Positions 50,621 through 63,500 of a stretch of 64,000 nucleotides of DNA are shown here, one piece after another. Within the stretch, counting starts at the first letter, position 1. Every line of letters starts with the position of its first letter. Source of the DNA: Eremophila alpestris peregrina (lineage: Eukaryota; Chordata; Aves; Passeriformes; Alaudidae); contig WMCF01000025.1 of the NCBI GenBank assembly GCA_009792885.1, positions 833,233 through 897,232 on the forward strand, in the 5' to 3' direction. A program made the translations under genes and the position numbers. The notes under the pieces are model-generated. The model was given only the letters and a program-made list of their open reading frames with translations, was not told the origin of the DNA and did no database searches.

Positions 50621-52139
50621 CCTCCTTGCCAGCACCCCACAGTAGCTTCACAAAGGGGCCTCTTTCCCTAGTCCAGAGTTTCTCCTGAAGGACCAGACTG
50701 GGATAATTTGAAGTCCTTACCTTTCCTTCCCAGTCTTCCTATTCTAGTGTACCCAGGATACGTGTGCCTTTATCTCCTCTGGTATCTTCTCTGTTGAAAG
50801 TGAAAAAGACACCCAATGCCTGACTGCAAGCATCCAGAATTAACTGCCCAACCATCATGAAGCACACATCATCCAGCCTGGAAATGCCTAACCTCTAGAA
50901 ACACAGAGCAGTTGCAAAACGTTCCCAGAAATCTGTTCCTGTGCCTTAATTTTCCAACAGCCAGGAGTGCTAACTCTCCAGTCATACTGAATTTCATCTC
51001 CTAATTTTCCCCAGGCATTGAGAAAGACATGTATTAGAAAATTTCAGTCTACACACACCATCATAAATACAGTTATTTGAAGTTTTGCATAGATCAAGTT
51101 ATCATTTCAGGAAGAAGCATTACATGGGATAGTACCTCCCAAAAACTTAAAAAACAAAGAAAAAAAAAAAAGAAACAAATTAAATTTTCCCATGAAAGCT
51201 ACTTAATATAGAGTGCCATCTGCTGGCACTGTTGAAGTGAGGCGTTGTTCATAGGCATCGAGGTTCAATGAAGTTTTGCTATGCCCTGGTAAGGGCACAC
51301 TTCAACTCTAAGCTGTTTCACACTTTCAGTTTTATTTATTTATGGTATTGCCTTCATGGAATAAAAGGGCAGTCAAGCACAGTGGTGTAGACAGCTCTTG
51401 TGTGAACGTGGGGGAGAAAAGCATCATCTACTAATTCACATTTTTTATATTTAAAGTGTGTCTTTGTAGTTTTGGGATTTCTGCATCTATTTTGCTTTCT
51501 TTATGACTAATAGATTTTTTAAACAATCAGTTTGGAGAAATTGAAAATTAAAGATATAAGAGAATTTCTAAAATATTTTGAGTGGGACTATTAAAAGAAC
51601 CTACTTCACCTTGTGCTGAATGTATTTGTACAAATGTCAGCTTCAAAAATCCAACTTGCAGCACATTATTGATAAAATACTATTGTATATTGTATATATT
51701 GTATCGAATTTTCTACAAAAGCATGTGGATCAAGCCTTCTAAAATGCTACTTAAATGCCTTTTAGAAGCACTGCCTCCTCCAGAACCAGGATAAAAAAAT
51801 GCTGCCTGCAATGAGATGTTCCCTGAGTCCCAGGTCCTGAGCTCTGCCAACAACGAGCTGAACAACGAGAATAACTAGAGGGGATGAGGATGAAGGGAAA
51901 AAGGAGATAATGGTCTACCTTGAAAAACACTGTTTTGCCTAAAACCAGTTAAAGTAAAATTCCCTTTTGCTAGCTCAATGACTGCTTACTGAAGAAGTCA
52001 ACCTTGCTTTTGAGTGTCAGCATTATTTTTAACATTTACACTTCATGCTGCCCTGGTGAAGTAAAAACAAAAAAAATATCTTAGACTATATCCTCTCTGG
52101 AGACAACAACTATTTTTATTATTATGAGACACTGGAGTT
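50621..52139. other. Non-coding; CTCF-consensus hairpin only
   Basis: Apart from the site at 51.21 kb and an A-rich run near 51.15 kb, no feature is recognised. Confidence 0.6.
51213..51226 (-). promoter_or_regulatory. CTCF-consensus site
   Basis: On the minus strand the sequence is CCAGCAGATGGCAC, matching the 14-base CTCF core CCASYAGRKGGCRS at every position. It sits in an inverted repeat, AGTGCCA (51212-51218) and TGGCACT (51224-51230) around TCTGC. A single 14-mer match is suggestive; occupancy cannot be judged from sequence. Confidence 0.5.
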
Positions 52140-53640
52140 CAGTTTCTGATTTCCAGTCTGTTCACAGCAAAAAGTACCTTATTTTCTTCCCTAAAAAATT
52201 TCCATTCAGACTGCAACTCACTCCCACTCCCTCCTCTTACTTCTTTAGAGGCCATTACGTGACAAAATGTACCAGACCAGTTCCTGAATAGTTAAGCTCC
52301 TTCCATCTCTTGTACTGATAACAGCTATTCCATTTTGCTTTTCTTATAATGTTTTTTCACATCTGACTCTCTGTTTGACTTCCTCCACTTTGTTGTGCAG
52401 TTCCTATGAATTATTGAGGCAGTTTCCAGTTAAATCTCTCTATCCAAATTAAGCATTCCTATTTTTAACTACCCACTTTGCTATTATCCTCAAAGCATTT
52501 ACTTCCTCTCTACTGTCCATTCTCTCATCAGTCAGGTTAGCAAAAACCCAAGAAGGTTGCTTTGTCAAGTACTAAACTAGGCACATATCTCTGCATTGGT
52601 GTTTTCACGGGTCTGGTGATACACGTTATCTTCCTAAGTATTTTCCCTTTAGGTCCAGAAAATAGAAGAATTACAACAAACCTCTGAACATCTTCTCCCA
52701 TCTAGCACAACTCTTTGAGTTGCTCAAGCTAGTTTCTTATTCTTACAGTTAAATGGCGGACTGACAGTGAAAGGATACTCCCCTAGCCTGTTCAGAATGA
52801 CTTTGACAGTCTGCCAGCACCTCACAGCATTTTTCTTTGACAGATTTCACACAAAACTGTTTTCCATTTCCATCCAGTTTGATGGCCAGTGCCTTAATAT
52901 TTCTTATCCAAAAAGTCATCTTTCAGAGCAGCCTTAGGTTCAGGTGAAACTTTGGCCTTCTTTCTTCCCTTCTGCTTTCTGCTTATCTGTTGTCTTCTCT
53001 TCTTCTTCAGCCACTAGCCCCTGCTGTTACCATTTATTCAATCTTTTCCTTCTTGCTGCTCAATATTCTGTCTCTTAGAGGTTGCACCTCATCACTCCTT
53101 TCACAGAACAAACTCTTTCCATAGAGCAAACTCCTTCCACAGATTTCCTTCACATTCTGCTATTTTCCTCTGCCTTGTCTTCATTTTAATATATTTCTAG
53201 AGGTCTCCTTTTCATCTGGGGATCTGCCAATCAACCCATCTGCAACTACAGTTATGTTCATGCTCTTTCCTTTCATCTTATCTGTCATATTCAAACACAT
53301 TTCTGTATTCTACCCTCATTTCTAGCTGCATTTCAGTCTCTCACACTTTTTTTACCTGAACATTATGAGATGACCCTTCATGCATATGCAAATTCTGTCA
53401 GAAACTCACTGAAGGATAACATACACTTACAGCTTCTGCATCCAGTCATCTTCATGGTTTCTGCCACATTTCGGTCTTCTCCACTGGTGCCCAAACTGCT
53501 CTATTTTTTTCTTCCTTACCTTAGCTTTAAAATTGAACAAACCATCTGCATACCAGTGTCGTCCCCAAAATTCTTTTACTCGACTCATACCAGCCTCTAG
53601 TTCCTTTGATTCTGACACCTTCTTACCTACATTAGCCCAC
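52140..53640. other. Long pyrimidine-rich (plus strand) tract
   Basis: Four 60-base rows counted by hand (starting 52201, 52441, 53161 and 52981) contain 42, 39, 43 and 45 pyrimidines, about 70 percent, though some rows in between (52261, 52741) are near parity. The sequence is not a simple repeat. A short 18-bp duplication (AGAACAAACTCTTTCCAT and a variant) lies at about 53106-53141. No gene is recognised; the 76- and 73-codon ORFs near 53.4-53.6 kb are shadows of this skew. Confidence 0.6.
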
Positions 53641-54899
53641 CACTTCATTTAGGGTTAACTCTGATCAAAGGCCATGATCAAAGGCTTCCTCTTTGTGCTG
53701 TTTAAACTAAGCCATATGGCTTTGCAACACAGCTTATCTAGTCTTGTTTGAACTGGTTGTGCACTTCCATGCGGAGCAATCACTTCCAATCACAGTAAGA
53801 AATTCATGTGGATTTTCTGATGCACTTACGCCAAAGCTCACATTACAGTTACCCCAAGCAGAGAAGCTGCCCGGTGCTTTGGAAGTCTGAACCAGAATTT
53901 CATAACTCCTCACTCATCCAGCAGTAAATACCTGGAGGAAGGTGGGCATGCTTTGCTTCTGAGATATGAGTTTGGTGGAGTTTCTTTTTTTTCAAAAACT
54001 AAAACATCAAAACACAGTTCAAGCGTGAAAAATGGACAGGGCTCTGCTGCTGATAATTTGAGAAAAATATAACAAGAGTCCAAAACCTTCCAAATGAAAC
54101 TGCAGATATTGATAAATACAGGGGAGGACTCAATATAATGACCCTCTCAGTCCAGGCAGGGTGAGCTACTTAGATGTCCTCCAACATAGCCAGTAATTTT
54201 CACTAAGTAGTTCATCTGGGACTAGACATTACTGATTCTTGCCCTCACCTCTTTTAATTCTCAAAATAAAAATCTGAACCAAATTTTAAACTTGAACTTA
54301 ACTCTGCAGAGGTAGAAGGTGAAAAAAGTGTAATCTTTTTAACTTTAAAATTCCAAGAAACATTTTGGTTGCAATAGAAACATCCTTTCTGGAAAAACTC
54401 ACCAGTATTCAAGATGTTACCCAACACTGCAAAAGATTATATTAATTTATAGAAGGCCATGTCTGCAAAAAGAACCAAGAGTGAGAAATAGGACTGGAAA
54501 CCCAACCCTTGATGAACTTCGAGTGTTTTTTACATCTGAAACTTAGACCATTAAATCACTGGATCAGAAATCATTATGCTGACCTCAAACCCCATAGTCT
54601 TTTCTTAGTTTTGGTGATATAATTTTTATTTCTTTTTTAATCTGGAGACCAAAGTGCTGTATACTATATTCCCCTTCTGGAATTTCATTTTACAAGAATG
54701 TACATATTATCCTTCTAATCTTTACAATTTCTATCATGAAAACATAATATTCAGAAAATACTAATGTGTTCATGCAGCTTCCAGAACTCTAATAGCACAA
54801 ACACTAATGTATTGCACTGTTACAGCTAAAACTTGGACTAAAGAATCAAAATAAAATGTTTATAAATGCCATATATTAGACTGCCTGGTTTGTTAAAAG
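53641..54899. other. Non-coding; nothing recognisable
   Basis: AT-rich unique sequence between the pyrimidine-rich tract and the conserved-looking block. Confidence 0.6.
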
Positions 54900-55410
54900 G
54901 TAATAAACAGAAAAGCTTGCATCTAGTCATTCGTGGTTGTTAAATAAGATTCTTTGTGACTTGCAAAAAAACTAGAACACAATGAAGAATTATCAGTGCA
55001 TTCTCCACGGAAGTCATCTACATGTGTTTATTTAATAAACAGAAGATGGCTTTATTATACACATTTGATTTCCATATGCAATCGCCTCCTTATCTGTCAC
55101 TTGTATCTAAGCAGGGTGCTTTATACAAATCTGAAAATGAAAAATTCAGAGCAGGGCACAGGAAACTCATTTAATGTCGAGTGCAGTCAAAATCAAGATT
55201 TCTTTATTTGTAGTAACAACGCTGTTAAATCAGAAAATTACTCTCCTTTTCTGCATGTCCTTCTTCCTTTACAATTCAGTTGTTTGATCATAAATTGTCG
55301 AGTGCAATGACTTGTCTCCTCCACTTTCCACACTGGTCGAGACAGATTAAAAACTCCGGCATACCACCAACCAGTCTCAGCATACCATTAGCATATATAT
55401 GAGATTTGAG
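54900..55410. promoter_or_regulatory. Candidate conserved non-coding element with duplicated TGTCGAGTGCA
   Basis: This block holds two exact copies of TGTCGAGTGCA (55175-55185 and 55296-55306), 121 bp apart. A related GGTCGAGACAG follows at about 55336. Retained CpG (ATTCGTGG, CACGGAAG, AATCGCC, CTCCGGC) and TAAT-rich stretches surround them. The overlapping 104-codon ORF (54996-55310) has no recognisable homology. An enhancer or a non-coding RNA exon are both possible. Confidence 0.38.
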
Positions 55411-55485
55411 ACATTTTCTAATATTCTCCAGCAGAACTCATCTGTCAGCCAGGTGATGAATTATAAAAACTCTTAGCTTGTTTAG

Positions 55486-55534
55486 AAAAGAGGGGGAGAG
55501 TGAGAGAGAGAAAGAGAGAGACAGAAGAGGAAAA
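55486..55534. repeat. Imperfect (GA)n purine tract
   Basis: GA-rich on the plus strand (GAGAGAGAGAAAGAGAGAGA type), just beyond the conserved-looking block at 54.9-55.4 kb. Confidence 0.9.
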
Positions 55535-57079
55535 CACGATCCCACCTTTCTTTTTCATTTTACCCATCCACCCTTGCAGGTAGTCATACAAATAAACACT
55601 AACCTCAATAAAAAAGACATAGTGGGAGACATTTAAATACACAAGCAGCAGAGCACAATTAAAGGCTCATGGAAGTAGATAGAATTATGGAGTGGTCAGT
55701 GATCTACATAAATAATTTTGAGCACATTATTTTCCACCTCATATTAACAAGGTCTCATAAGGTGCATTACAAAATCCACAGAACTATCATAAGCTGGTAA
55801 ACCAGCACAAGGACTGCGTAGAAAGGATTGGAATAATTAAAATGCAGAATCCATCCAAATTAGGGAAGATTGGGATAGGTTTTGCAATCGTTCATGAGTT
55901 CAACAAGTTTTCATTAACATTCTGAAAAATTTGTGTATTCAGTTAATAAAACCCTAACATTCCTTATATGCATTTTTTTTTTGCTGACTAGGAGGTGGAA
56001 ATTGGACAATGATCTCTTGTGACTTAAATGAAGATACTATAAGCAATATGAGTAGGAAATAACAAATACATGATGTCACAAATAATGAATACACCTTCAA
56101 AAATGCCAGTAGATAAATACAGTTTATGAGTATATTTGAAAACTATCACATTGCTACATGGGTGCTTTATATTTAAGAAAGGTTAATGTCTATTTTAAAT
56201 CGTAATTTACAAAATCATCAACTCTGAATACAATTTTTAGTCTCTAATATTAACTAGAAATAATTTGTATTTCCTGTGGACTCTTGGAATTAGAACTGGG
56301 AAAATATTAAAACAGAAATACATGTATTTTTCCACAGAAAAAATTCCCAGGAATAAAGCTCTTCACAAGCTCTAGGAAAATTTAGTAAATACTGTTAAAA
56401 AAGGGAGAAAGGGGATCTTTTAAAATGCAATTTTATTCCATGCCAACATTTTTAATATATTAACTTCCGAGTGTGACAAAAAAGGGTTTTTTCCATACTT
56501 CGAGGGGTAAAAAAATCAATTCAACTTTTGTTTTCAAAATAGCATTTTTGTTTAAAAATTAACCTACTCATAAAAATAAAGGAGAAAAACATTTAGAAGG
56601 AATTAAATAAAGCATTTCTTTTTCATGAGTTGCACAAAAAAAAATAAATCATAATATATTCCAAGTATGTTACAGTGCAAGTATGACAAGACAAATTCCA
56701 TTAGAATTGAACTAGAAGTTCTGTTAATACATGTAAAAGTGAAACAATGCATATAATAACTTGGTTTTTTGCACAGAAATGCATTTGAGATTTAGGGCAC
56801 TACACATCAAGGTGGTATAAAGACATAATTATTTTTAATGTTGGAATGAATATGCAGAAAGTGACAGATTTATGTTAGTAAACAATTTGATAGAAGGTTG
56901 GGACACAATCCTATTAACAATAGTATGGTATTTGTGTTAATATACATGAGATGTGTGTCAGAGGATAAAGGTTTCAGCCAGTACAGTGATGACATCTATG
57001 CATGCATGCACTAAGAAATTAATGTTTAAAAATTATCAGAAGCATAAAAAAGCATGATTAAAGAATAGTTATTTGGAAC
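55535..57079. other. Non-coding, AT-rich, almost ORF-free
   Basis: About 1.5 kb with almost no ORF of 60 codons or more on either strand. It is high-complexity AT-rich DNA, parts of which could belong to a conserved regulatory cluster with the neighbours. Confidence 0.55.
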
Positions 57080-57420
57080 TGATATTGAATACCAGATAAT
57101 CAATATTTTCCTGCTAAGCTGTGAGGCTTTTGAGAATGCAAGTTAGCAGCTAGTGAGCTATTTTTCCAGTTGGAGCACTTGTTCCAAGTTTTAGTGATAA
57201 GCAGTTATCAAAATCATAATCTGTTTTGGTTTCCACTTGCAGGTGTACATAATACCATTATTAATTTTTGCATTTAGAGTGCTGAATTAATTTAAGGAAC
57301 AGATATGAAACTGGTAGTCACTATCTGGTTGCAATACATCAGCGTTATTCAGGCATTAAATTTTGAAAATGTTAAAATAATTTTAAAATTTGGATTCAGG
57401 CCAATATTTCCCCCACCAAA
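57080..57420. promoter_or_regulatory. Candidate conserved non-coding element, AT-rich
   Basis: AT-rich but high-complexity sequence with AGATAATCAATATT, GTTATCAAAATCATAATCTG, CACTTGCAGGTGTACA (two E-box-like CANNTG cores) and CATTATTAATTTT. By appearance it is a homeodomain/bHLH-type element. There is no ORF or transposon similarity. Confidence 0.25.
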
Positions 57421-57479
57421 TACTTGGATTTACCATCAAAGAAAAGCAACAGCATGTTACTAGATATGTTAATTGTCGT

Positions 57480-57518
57480 TAATGAATATGAATATGAATG
57501 TGTATATATATATATAAA
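57480..57518. repeat. (ATGAAT)n then (TA)n simple repeat
   Basis: Three GAATAT/GAATGT-type units are followed by a TA run of about 17 bases. Confidence 0.9.
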
Positions 57519-58189
57519 CTGTACCCCAATTAGCACACAATAAGAGATGTAGCACACAATGGTACTGTATTGTCAGGTTTCACTAAAGTCATTGAAAAGA
57601 GAGTGTCACATGGACATCCAGCTGTTTCTTTGTCCATTTACACTGAATATATTCACTGAAATTACCAGCACAAGAAACATTACACTGAGGTACTTCATCC
57701 TGATTTTCATCATGTTTTGGAGCTAAATCTAAGGCCCTTTAAGATTCTGAAAAAATCTCCTACTACACTAAAGAAGAGTGTTCTAGGACTAAAAAAGATA
57801 GCTTTGGAAATCAAAACAGATGTTCTTGCAAGACTGCAAAGCCAGTGTTGTAGATTTAAATGATCCGGATAAGTTGCAAGCTGAAACTTTCAGAGATTTG
57901 CCAGCAAAACTTAGCAGTAAAAATCTGGTTAATATTAAAAGCAGAGATGCTTTTTCAACATAATCCTAAATGGATTTGTTGTATCTCATTTTTTTAAGCA
58001 GCTTCAGCGAAGAAGTGGAATGAGAAAAAGCAGCATGTTTTTACCATCTCCACTATGGAAAACGATGCGGAAAAAAATCCCAAACCTGTAGATCTAAATC
58101 AGTTATCTCCTATGTTTAATTCATTATAATTAGCAATAGAGTATCAAATAAGAATATTGAATCTAAACTGACTTAACTTTGTAAACTCA

Positions 58190-58203
58190 GGCCCATCTGC
58201 TGG
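58190..58203 (-). promoter_or_regulatory. CTCF-like site, one mismatch
   Basis: On the minus strand it reads CCAGCAGATGGGCC, differing from the CTCF core CCASYAGRKGGCRS only at position 12. It has the same orientation as the exact site 7 kb upstream. Confidence 0.3.
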
Positions 58204-60439
58204 TCAAAGCTGACGCAAAGATTTCACATTTATGTGTAAGGAAGCTTGAGTCCAGCTGTGCACCAGGCGTTAGAGTGTGCTAGTAGTTTCTTCTCCTAAT
58301 ACATCAAAAAACTGTCTCTGCAAAACAGAAATTAGATCTTGCTAATTTCAGTGTAGATAATATGTACTTAGTAGTTTTTCCTTTAACAAAGTCAAGCAAA
58401 TGGTTAATTCTTCATTGATCTGTTCTAGTATTCCCAGCTGTACAAGGAAAGAAGTAGAGAATAAAGCAGAGCAGTTTCATTGTATGATATAATAAGCAAG
58501 ATTATTGGCTGAAGAAGTCTTTTATCAATGCAAAATTCGTGGAGGAAAAAATATCACAGAAATTATGTTATTGGCACATTGATAAATGACATGCCTGCTT
58601 AACTGGGATCACTGCCAAGGGACAGATCCAGTTTCATGCAGGGTTTCAGTCCCCCTTAACAGCACCAGCAGATAAAATGGCAAGCAGTTTGTTTTGTAGT
58701 GCTTGCAGATCTCTCCATATGTGGAACGGTAGGATAAATGTCCTTTAGTCATACCATTATTGATCATTCTGGCATTAGTCTTACCAAGTCAAAGTCATCT
58801 AATATAGATGTTACACGTGTTGCAATTGATTTAAAATTTTTAATTATTTGCCTGGGTGCTTCTTAAAATAATTTAAATAATCTCAGCATAGTGGAAATTA
58901 ATATGTCATAATCAAGATATTTGTTAATTATGGATAGGTACATTTCAAATGCAAGGACAGTAACAACAGAACTTCCACTGCTGCTACAATGCTTTTACCC
59001 CATGTTAACAACAACCCAGACACACTGGTGTTTCAGCTGAATTTCCCACTAAAGCCCTGAACCACATTCTAATACTGGGCAGCTTCAATGACTCAGAGGA
59101 AACCTTACAACATGTGGCTCTCTGACTAGGTATTCTTCTATGTAGGAAGATTATTGATCCAGCTCCTCTCTAAACTATGCCATTTCCCATCTGGAACAGC
59201 TTAAAGAACGAAGAATGCATATTTAAGACCAGTTGTCTTCATAAGAAATTTATGATGATGGTGAAAAACAGGAAGGGACTGCATTTGCTGTCAAAATTTC
59301 TTTAAAGCCGCCTTTTCATAGTGAATTATCAAAAACTAACCATTTCAACAGAACTTGCTGAATCAAATTCTCCTTTCATTATGAGCTTTTGTGCTGTTTG
59401 TTATTATCTCTTTTATCTCATCTTTCTTTCTTTGCTTTTTTTTTTTTTGTTTCCTTTGGCCACTAAATAACCAGACTATAGGGCAAAAAATGGATCCCCC
59501 ATCTTCCCCTCCCAGGTGAATACTGTAACCACTAGGCTGTAAAATGTCTCTCTCTCAAACTACACTACACACAGCAGTGCAGTTTTAATAGGAAGAGAGA
59601 AAAGTGATTGCAGTTCAGCTCCTCTGCAAGGCAGAGTTTTAGAAGATTTGAAGTCTTTCATGCAGCCAGAGCTGGCTCAGACTTCTCAGTAATGTCAGCA
59701 AAGTTGAATTTTGCCTTCTGAACACTACCATGGGTGGGAGACACCCTTGCCATGGGTAAGGATGCAGGAAGAGTAGGCACCAGACTGAGTAGGACAATGG
59801 AGAGCTCACAGATCCTCTCCTGTCTGCACTGATGTGAGACATTGCAGCACTGACTGGGTGTGAATCCCATCCAGAAGCAGAGCCTGCTCCATCACACTCA
59901 CCCTTTCTGGGCAGCAGCAACAGCAACCAATCCAGGTACAGTCATGTTGCTGCTCCACACAACTACTTGCTTTGCCTGTTTCTGGAGATAGTGCCATCAG
60001 CAGTGAAGGGCTTCCAATCCCACCTTCATGAGCAGAAACTGCTTTGCTAATTATGAACTTGTCCAGCCAAATGCCAATAAAGTTATCAGCTTTCCTTGTG
60101 TTTTCAGAAGGGTCTCATCCCAGCAGTCACCATCCACGACCATCTCCAAACATTTCCTGAAGTCAGATTTTGAAAGGATTCAGAATTTGATAGATCTACT
60201 TTCTTGCTTCCAGATGGTCTAAACTGATCTTATTGGTCAAGCCTGGAACAATTCTGATTGAGTAAAAGGAGCCAAGATGCCTGGGAGCCCACATCCAGCA
60301 AATGAGCCACAGTTTACAGTCTCAGATTTTGATCCACAGGGTAAATTAATTCTAAGTCTTTCTTTAGGTCCATTCATGTTTGGACAGCACAAAGTTTTAT
60401 GCAAACCTCATCAGCTGCAGTAGGCACATTAAACAGCAG

Positions 60440-60461
60440 ACCTGTACCTGGAGGTACAGGT
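60440..60461. repeat. Perfect 9-bp inverted repeat (hairpin)
   Basis: ACCTGTACC (60440-60448), loop TGGA, GGTACAGGT (60453-60461). There is no T run after it, so it is not a bacterial-type terminator. Its function is unknown. Confidence 0.8.
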
Positions 60462-60477
60462 TCACTTTATACAGCAC

Positions 60478-60513
60478 TAACAGCATGTCACAAGATAACA
60501 GCATGTCTCAAAA
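60478..60513. repeat. 18-bp tandem duplication
   Basis: TAACAGCATGTCACAAGA is followed directly by a second copy that differs at a few bases near its end (60496-60513). Confidence 0.8.
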
Positions 60514-63500
60514 GAAAGAACATTTCTGTATAAACTCTCTCTGATAAATCTTTTTGACCACACAGACTGCTCACCAAACCTGCGTGTGCAACAAATAATG
60601 ACTTAGGTTAACAAAATGGTGAAATGGGAGGCCAACAATTGGAGCCTTATAACCTACAGAAACATAACACAGTATAAACTATCCTAATTGACATGAAGAC
60701 TAATGCACTATGTTAAGGTGTAAAGCAATGCCCAAATTTTGCTCTTTCCTGCTCCCTGCTTATATAAGATTACCACTTTGCAAAACTATTTCCAAAAGTC
60801 AAATTTTGAGAAAATCCAATACATTTTGTAGATAGTATTACACCCAAAAGACAATATATCATCCTGTACTGAAAATACAAGAATACCAAGACATCTAAAA
60901 AAGCAGTAAGGTGAGTAGATATGATGTATCTGTATAACAGCCAGATAAAATTTTTTTTATTATTATTTTCAATTTTAAAATACTTATTATTGTATTATTT
61001 TACTATATTGTTGGAACAATATTATGTTATAATGGAAAAAGCATAAAACAAGGTACAATGATAGAAATGCAACAGTTAATTATCCAAATTTCTGTACAGA
61101 TTGTTCTATCAAATACATTTAATTGTAACTACAGAACTATTTAGATCTATTAAAAGCTAGAATACAAAACTAAGTTTTCTTAGATAAAAATAACACGTTT
61201 AGTCTTTTTAAGTATTTTTAAAACACATTAACAGCCTGATATGGAAAAGTAATGCCTATTAGAAAAAGAAGAAAGATGTAATTTCTGGATAGACCTTGAA
61301 ACAATCACCAGCTAGGACAGGACTCCATAACCTTCAGGTTTCAGGAGAGAATATCCCTGTAATTAAAATGGAACAGAGCTTGGGGAGCCAAGAAATTGCA
61401 GGAGAACAAAAACATCAGGCTAAAAGCAGTAAATCAAGAGCTGACTCCAGGGAGGAAGGGGTAGATCAAGTGGGGCTGGAAAATGGGACTAAAATTCATA
61501 AGAGTTGGGCAGAGATGTGCAAACTGGAAAGCACAGTAACACAGCAGGAGAACTGAGAGGAGCACCCCACAGAAAATGTAACCTTTATATTCCCTGGTTC
61601 AAACTAGACTGTCTGGAGAATCACAACAGACAAGTACTGCCTTATTTATTTTTATAAAATTCATGTTCCTAATATATTAGGGGTCTTTGGAAATTATAGT
61701 AAAACAATTTTTCTATTATAAACTTCACATTCATGGATACCCACTTAAGACATGTTTCCAAAAAGACTACATGGCTCAACTCTGAAGGCACATGTGACAT
61801 TCTACTTTCATCCAGAGGGGGACTGTAACCACAGCACACACAAAAACGTTTTACAGTAGGCTAGTTCTGGATTTCATTTGTTAAATTCTGCCATTTGTTC
61901 TCTCCCTGGCATATTTCCTGTGAAGAAAAAAGGCTTTAAAGGGTCTCAGCTACATATGTTTAAGTGGGGGCTTTGGTCAGGATAGAGGGATTTTTCATGC
62001 CTTCGTAAGGTCAGAAAAGCAATTTGTGGTTGAACATGTCAGATATATTGCCAGAAAAAGCCCAGCTCCAACTCAGAGAATTGACATGCATGCATTTTTA
62101 GGTTTAAACTGTGCTGTAAGATGCAGATCATATGAGTTCCACCTGAACTGAGACGAAGACTCAGTGAATCTCTGACAAATGTCTGCTCTCCAGCACGATG
62201 TCAAGGGGTGCCTACAGTCAACTTATATCTCCATTTTGGATGACAGTTTTTCCTAAGCACTGAGATAGTCATGCAGATGCATTACCTTTTTGCAAGGTAA
62301 CCCTAACACATATCTTAATCTGGGATGGGAGATGGTTGAAGACACATGTAACTGTCTCTGTTCCATCATGCACACACAGACCTTCCCTCATGACACTTGG
62401 CAATGATAAATTCAGTTTAGCCCAGTGCTCAGTCACACACACAAAATACCTTTCTTTTCCAGAAAGAGAGTACCAGAAAACTCACTCAGCTAAAAGCTAA
62501 GGGACCAAAGTCCTAGATACTCCTGCAGCCTGCAGGAGCTGAAATCCATAGTTCTCACTTTTCCAGGAAAGACCCTTTACTCCTGGAATATTGATTAGGC
62601 TTAGGACTGGTTACCTTTCATCTTACCTGAAAAGGTGAGGTCAGAGTCAGAAAATAAAAGATGGGCTCAGTAGCTCAATATCCAGGTTCAGCTTATGCAG
62701 CCTCAGCTCAGGTACCCAAATTAAAGGAGCAGTCATACTCCATGTGCCACTGGCCAACATCCAGCTTTAAGCATTCTTCACTCCTTGAGTTCTTATCTCT
62801 TTACTGCCTAGGTAGATAGGGAGTTAGATAACTGTTAATATGTTCTAAACTATCCTTGCTATGACCTTAGGTCTGTGTTCATTCAGGGGCTATGTGTCCA
62901 GTCTGATCCTGACCACAGCTGCAACCTTGCCATGGTTCAAGCCCTCTGCAGCAGCGGGAGAATGCTGGTAAGCATTGCAGACACTGTAAAAAAACCACAG
63001 CATTCCAAATACATGTATGAAAAATTGTAAAACACACCTGATAGTTGTGAAAGGGAGGATTAAAATTATTCAGTGATTATTGTTGTTGCAAATTCATTCC
63101 CAACATAGTAGTCTACTACTTCATCCTCATATGTATCCTTTTCATAAACCATCAGCAAAAGCTTACCACATGCTTGGAATAATAATGCTATCCAGAATGG
63201 CAGAAATTTCATTCTTAGCAGGAGAAGACAAAGTCAACACTTTTCAAGACCACCAAGGACCTCAGCTGTGTTCAGGTCTATTTGCTACTGAGAAATGTAA
63301 AATAAGAAGAAGAAATAATTGCATTAGTGAAGAAAATTTTGATAAAATTCATTTATGGAGTTCCATCTCTTTCTACAACACCTATAGTTAGGTATTTGAC
63401 TCAGTCCACTTCTTCATAATGCACCTCAAAACAGTAAGCATGGTAGGAAGAGTGTTTCAGTGACAGCTGTAGTAGACACTGTTTGTCCTTAGCAAGATCC

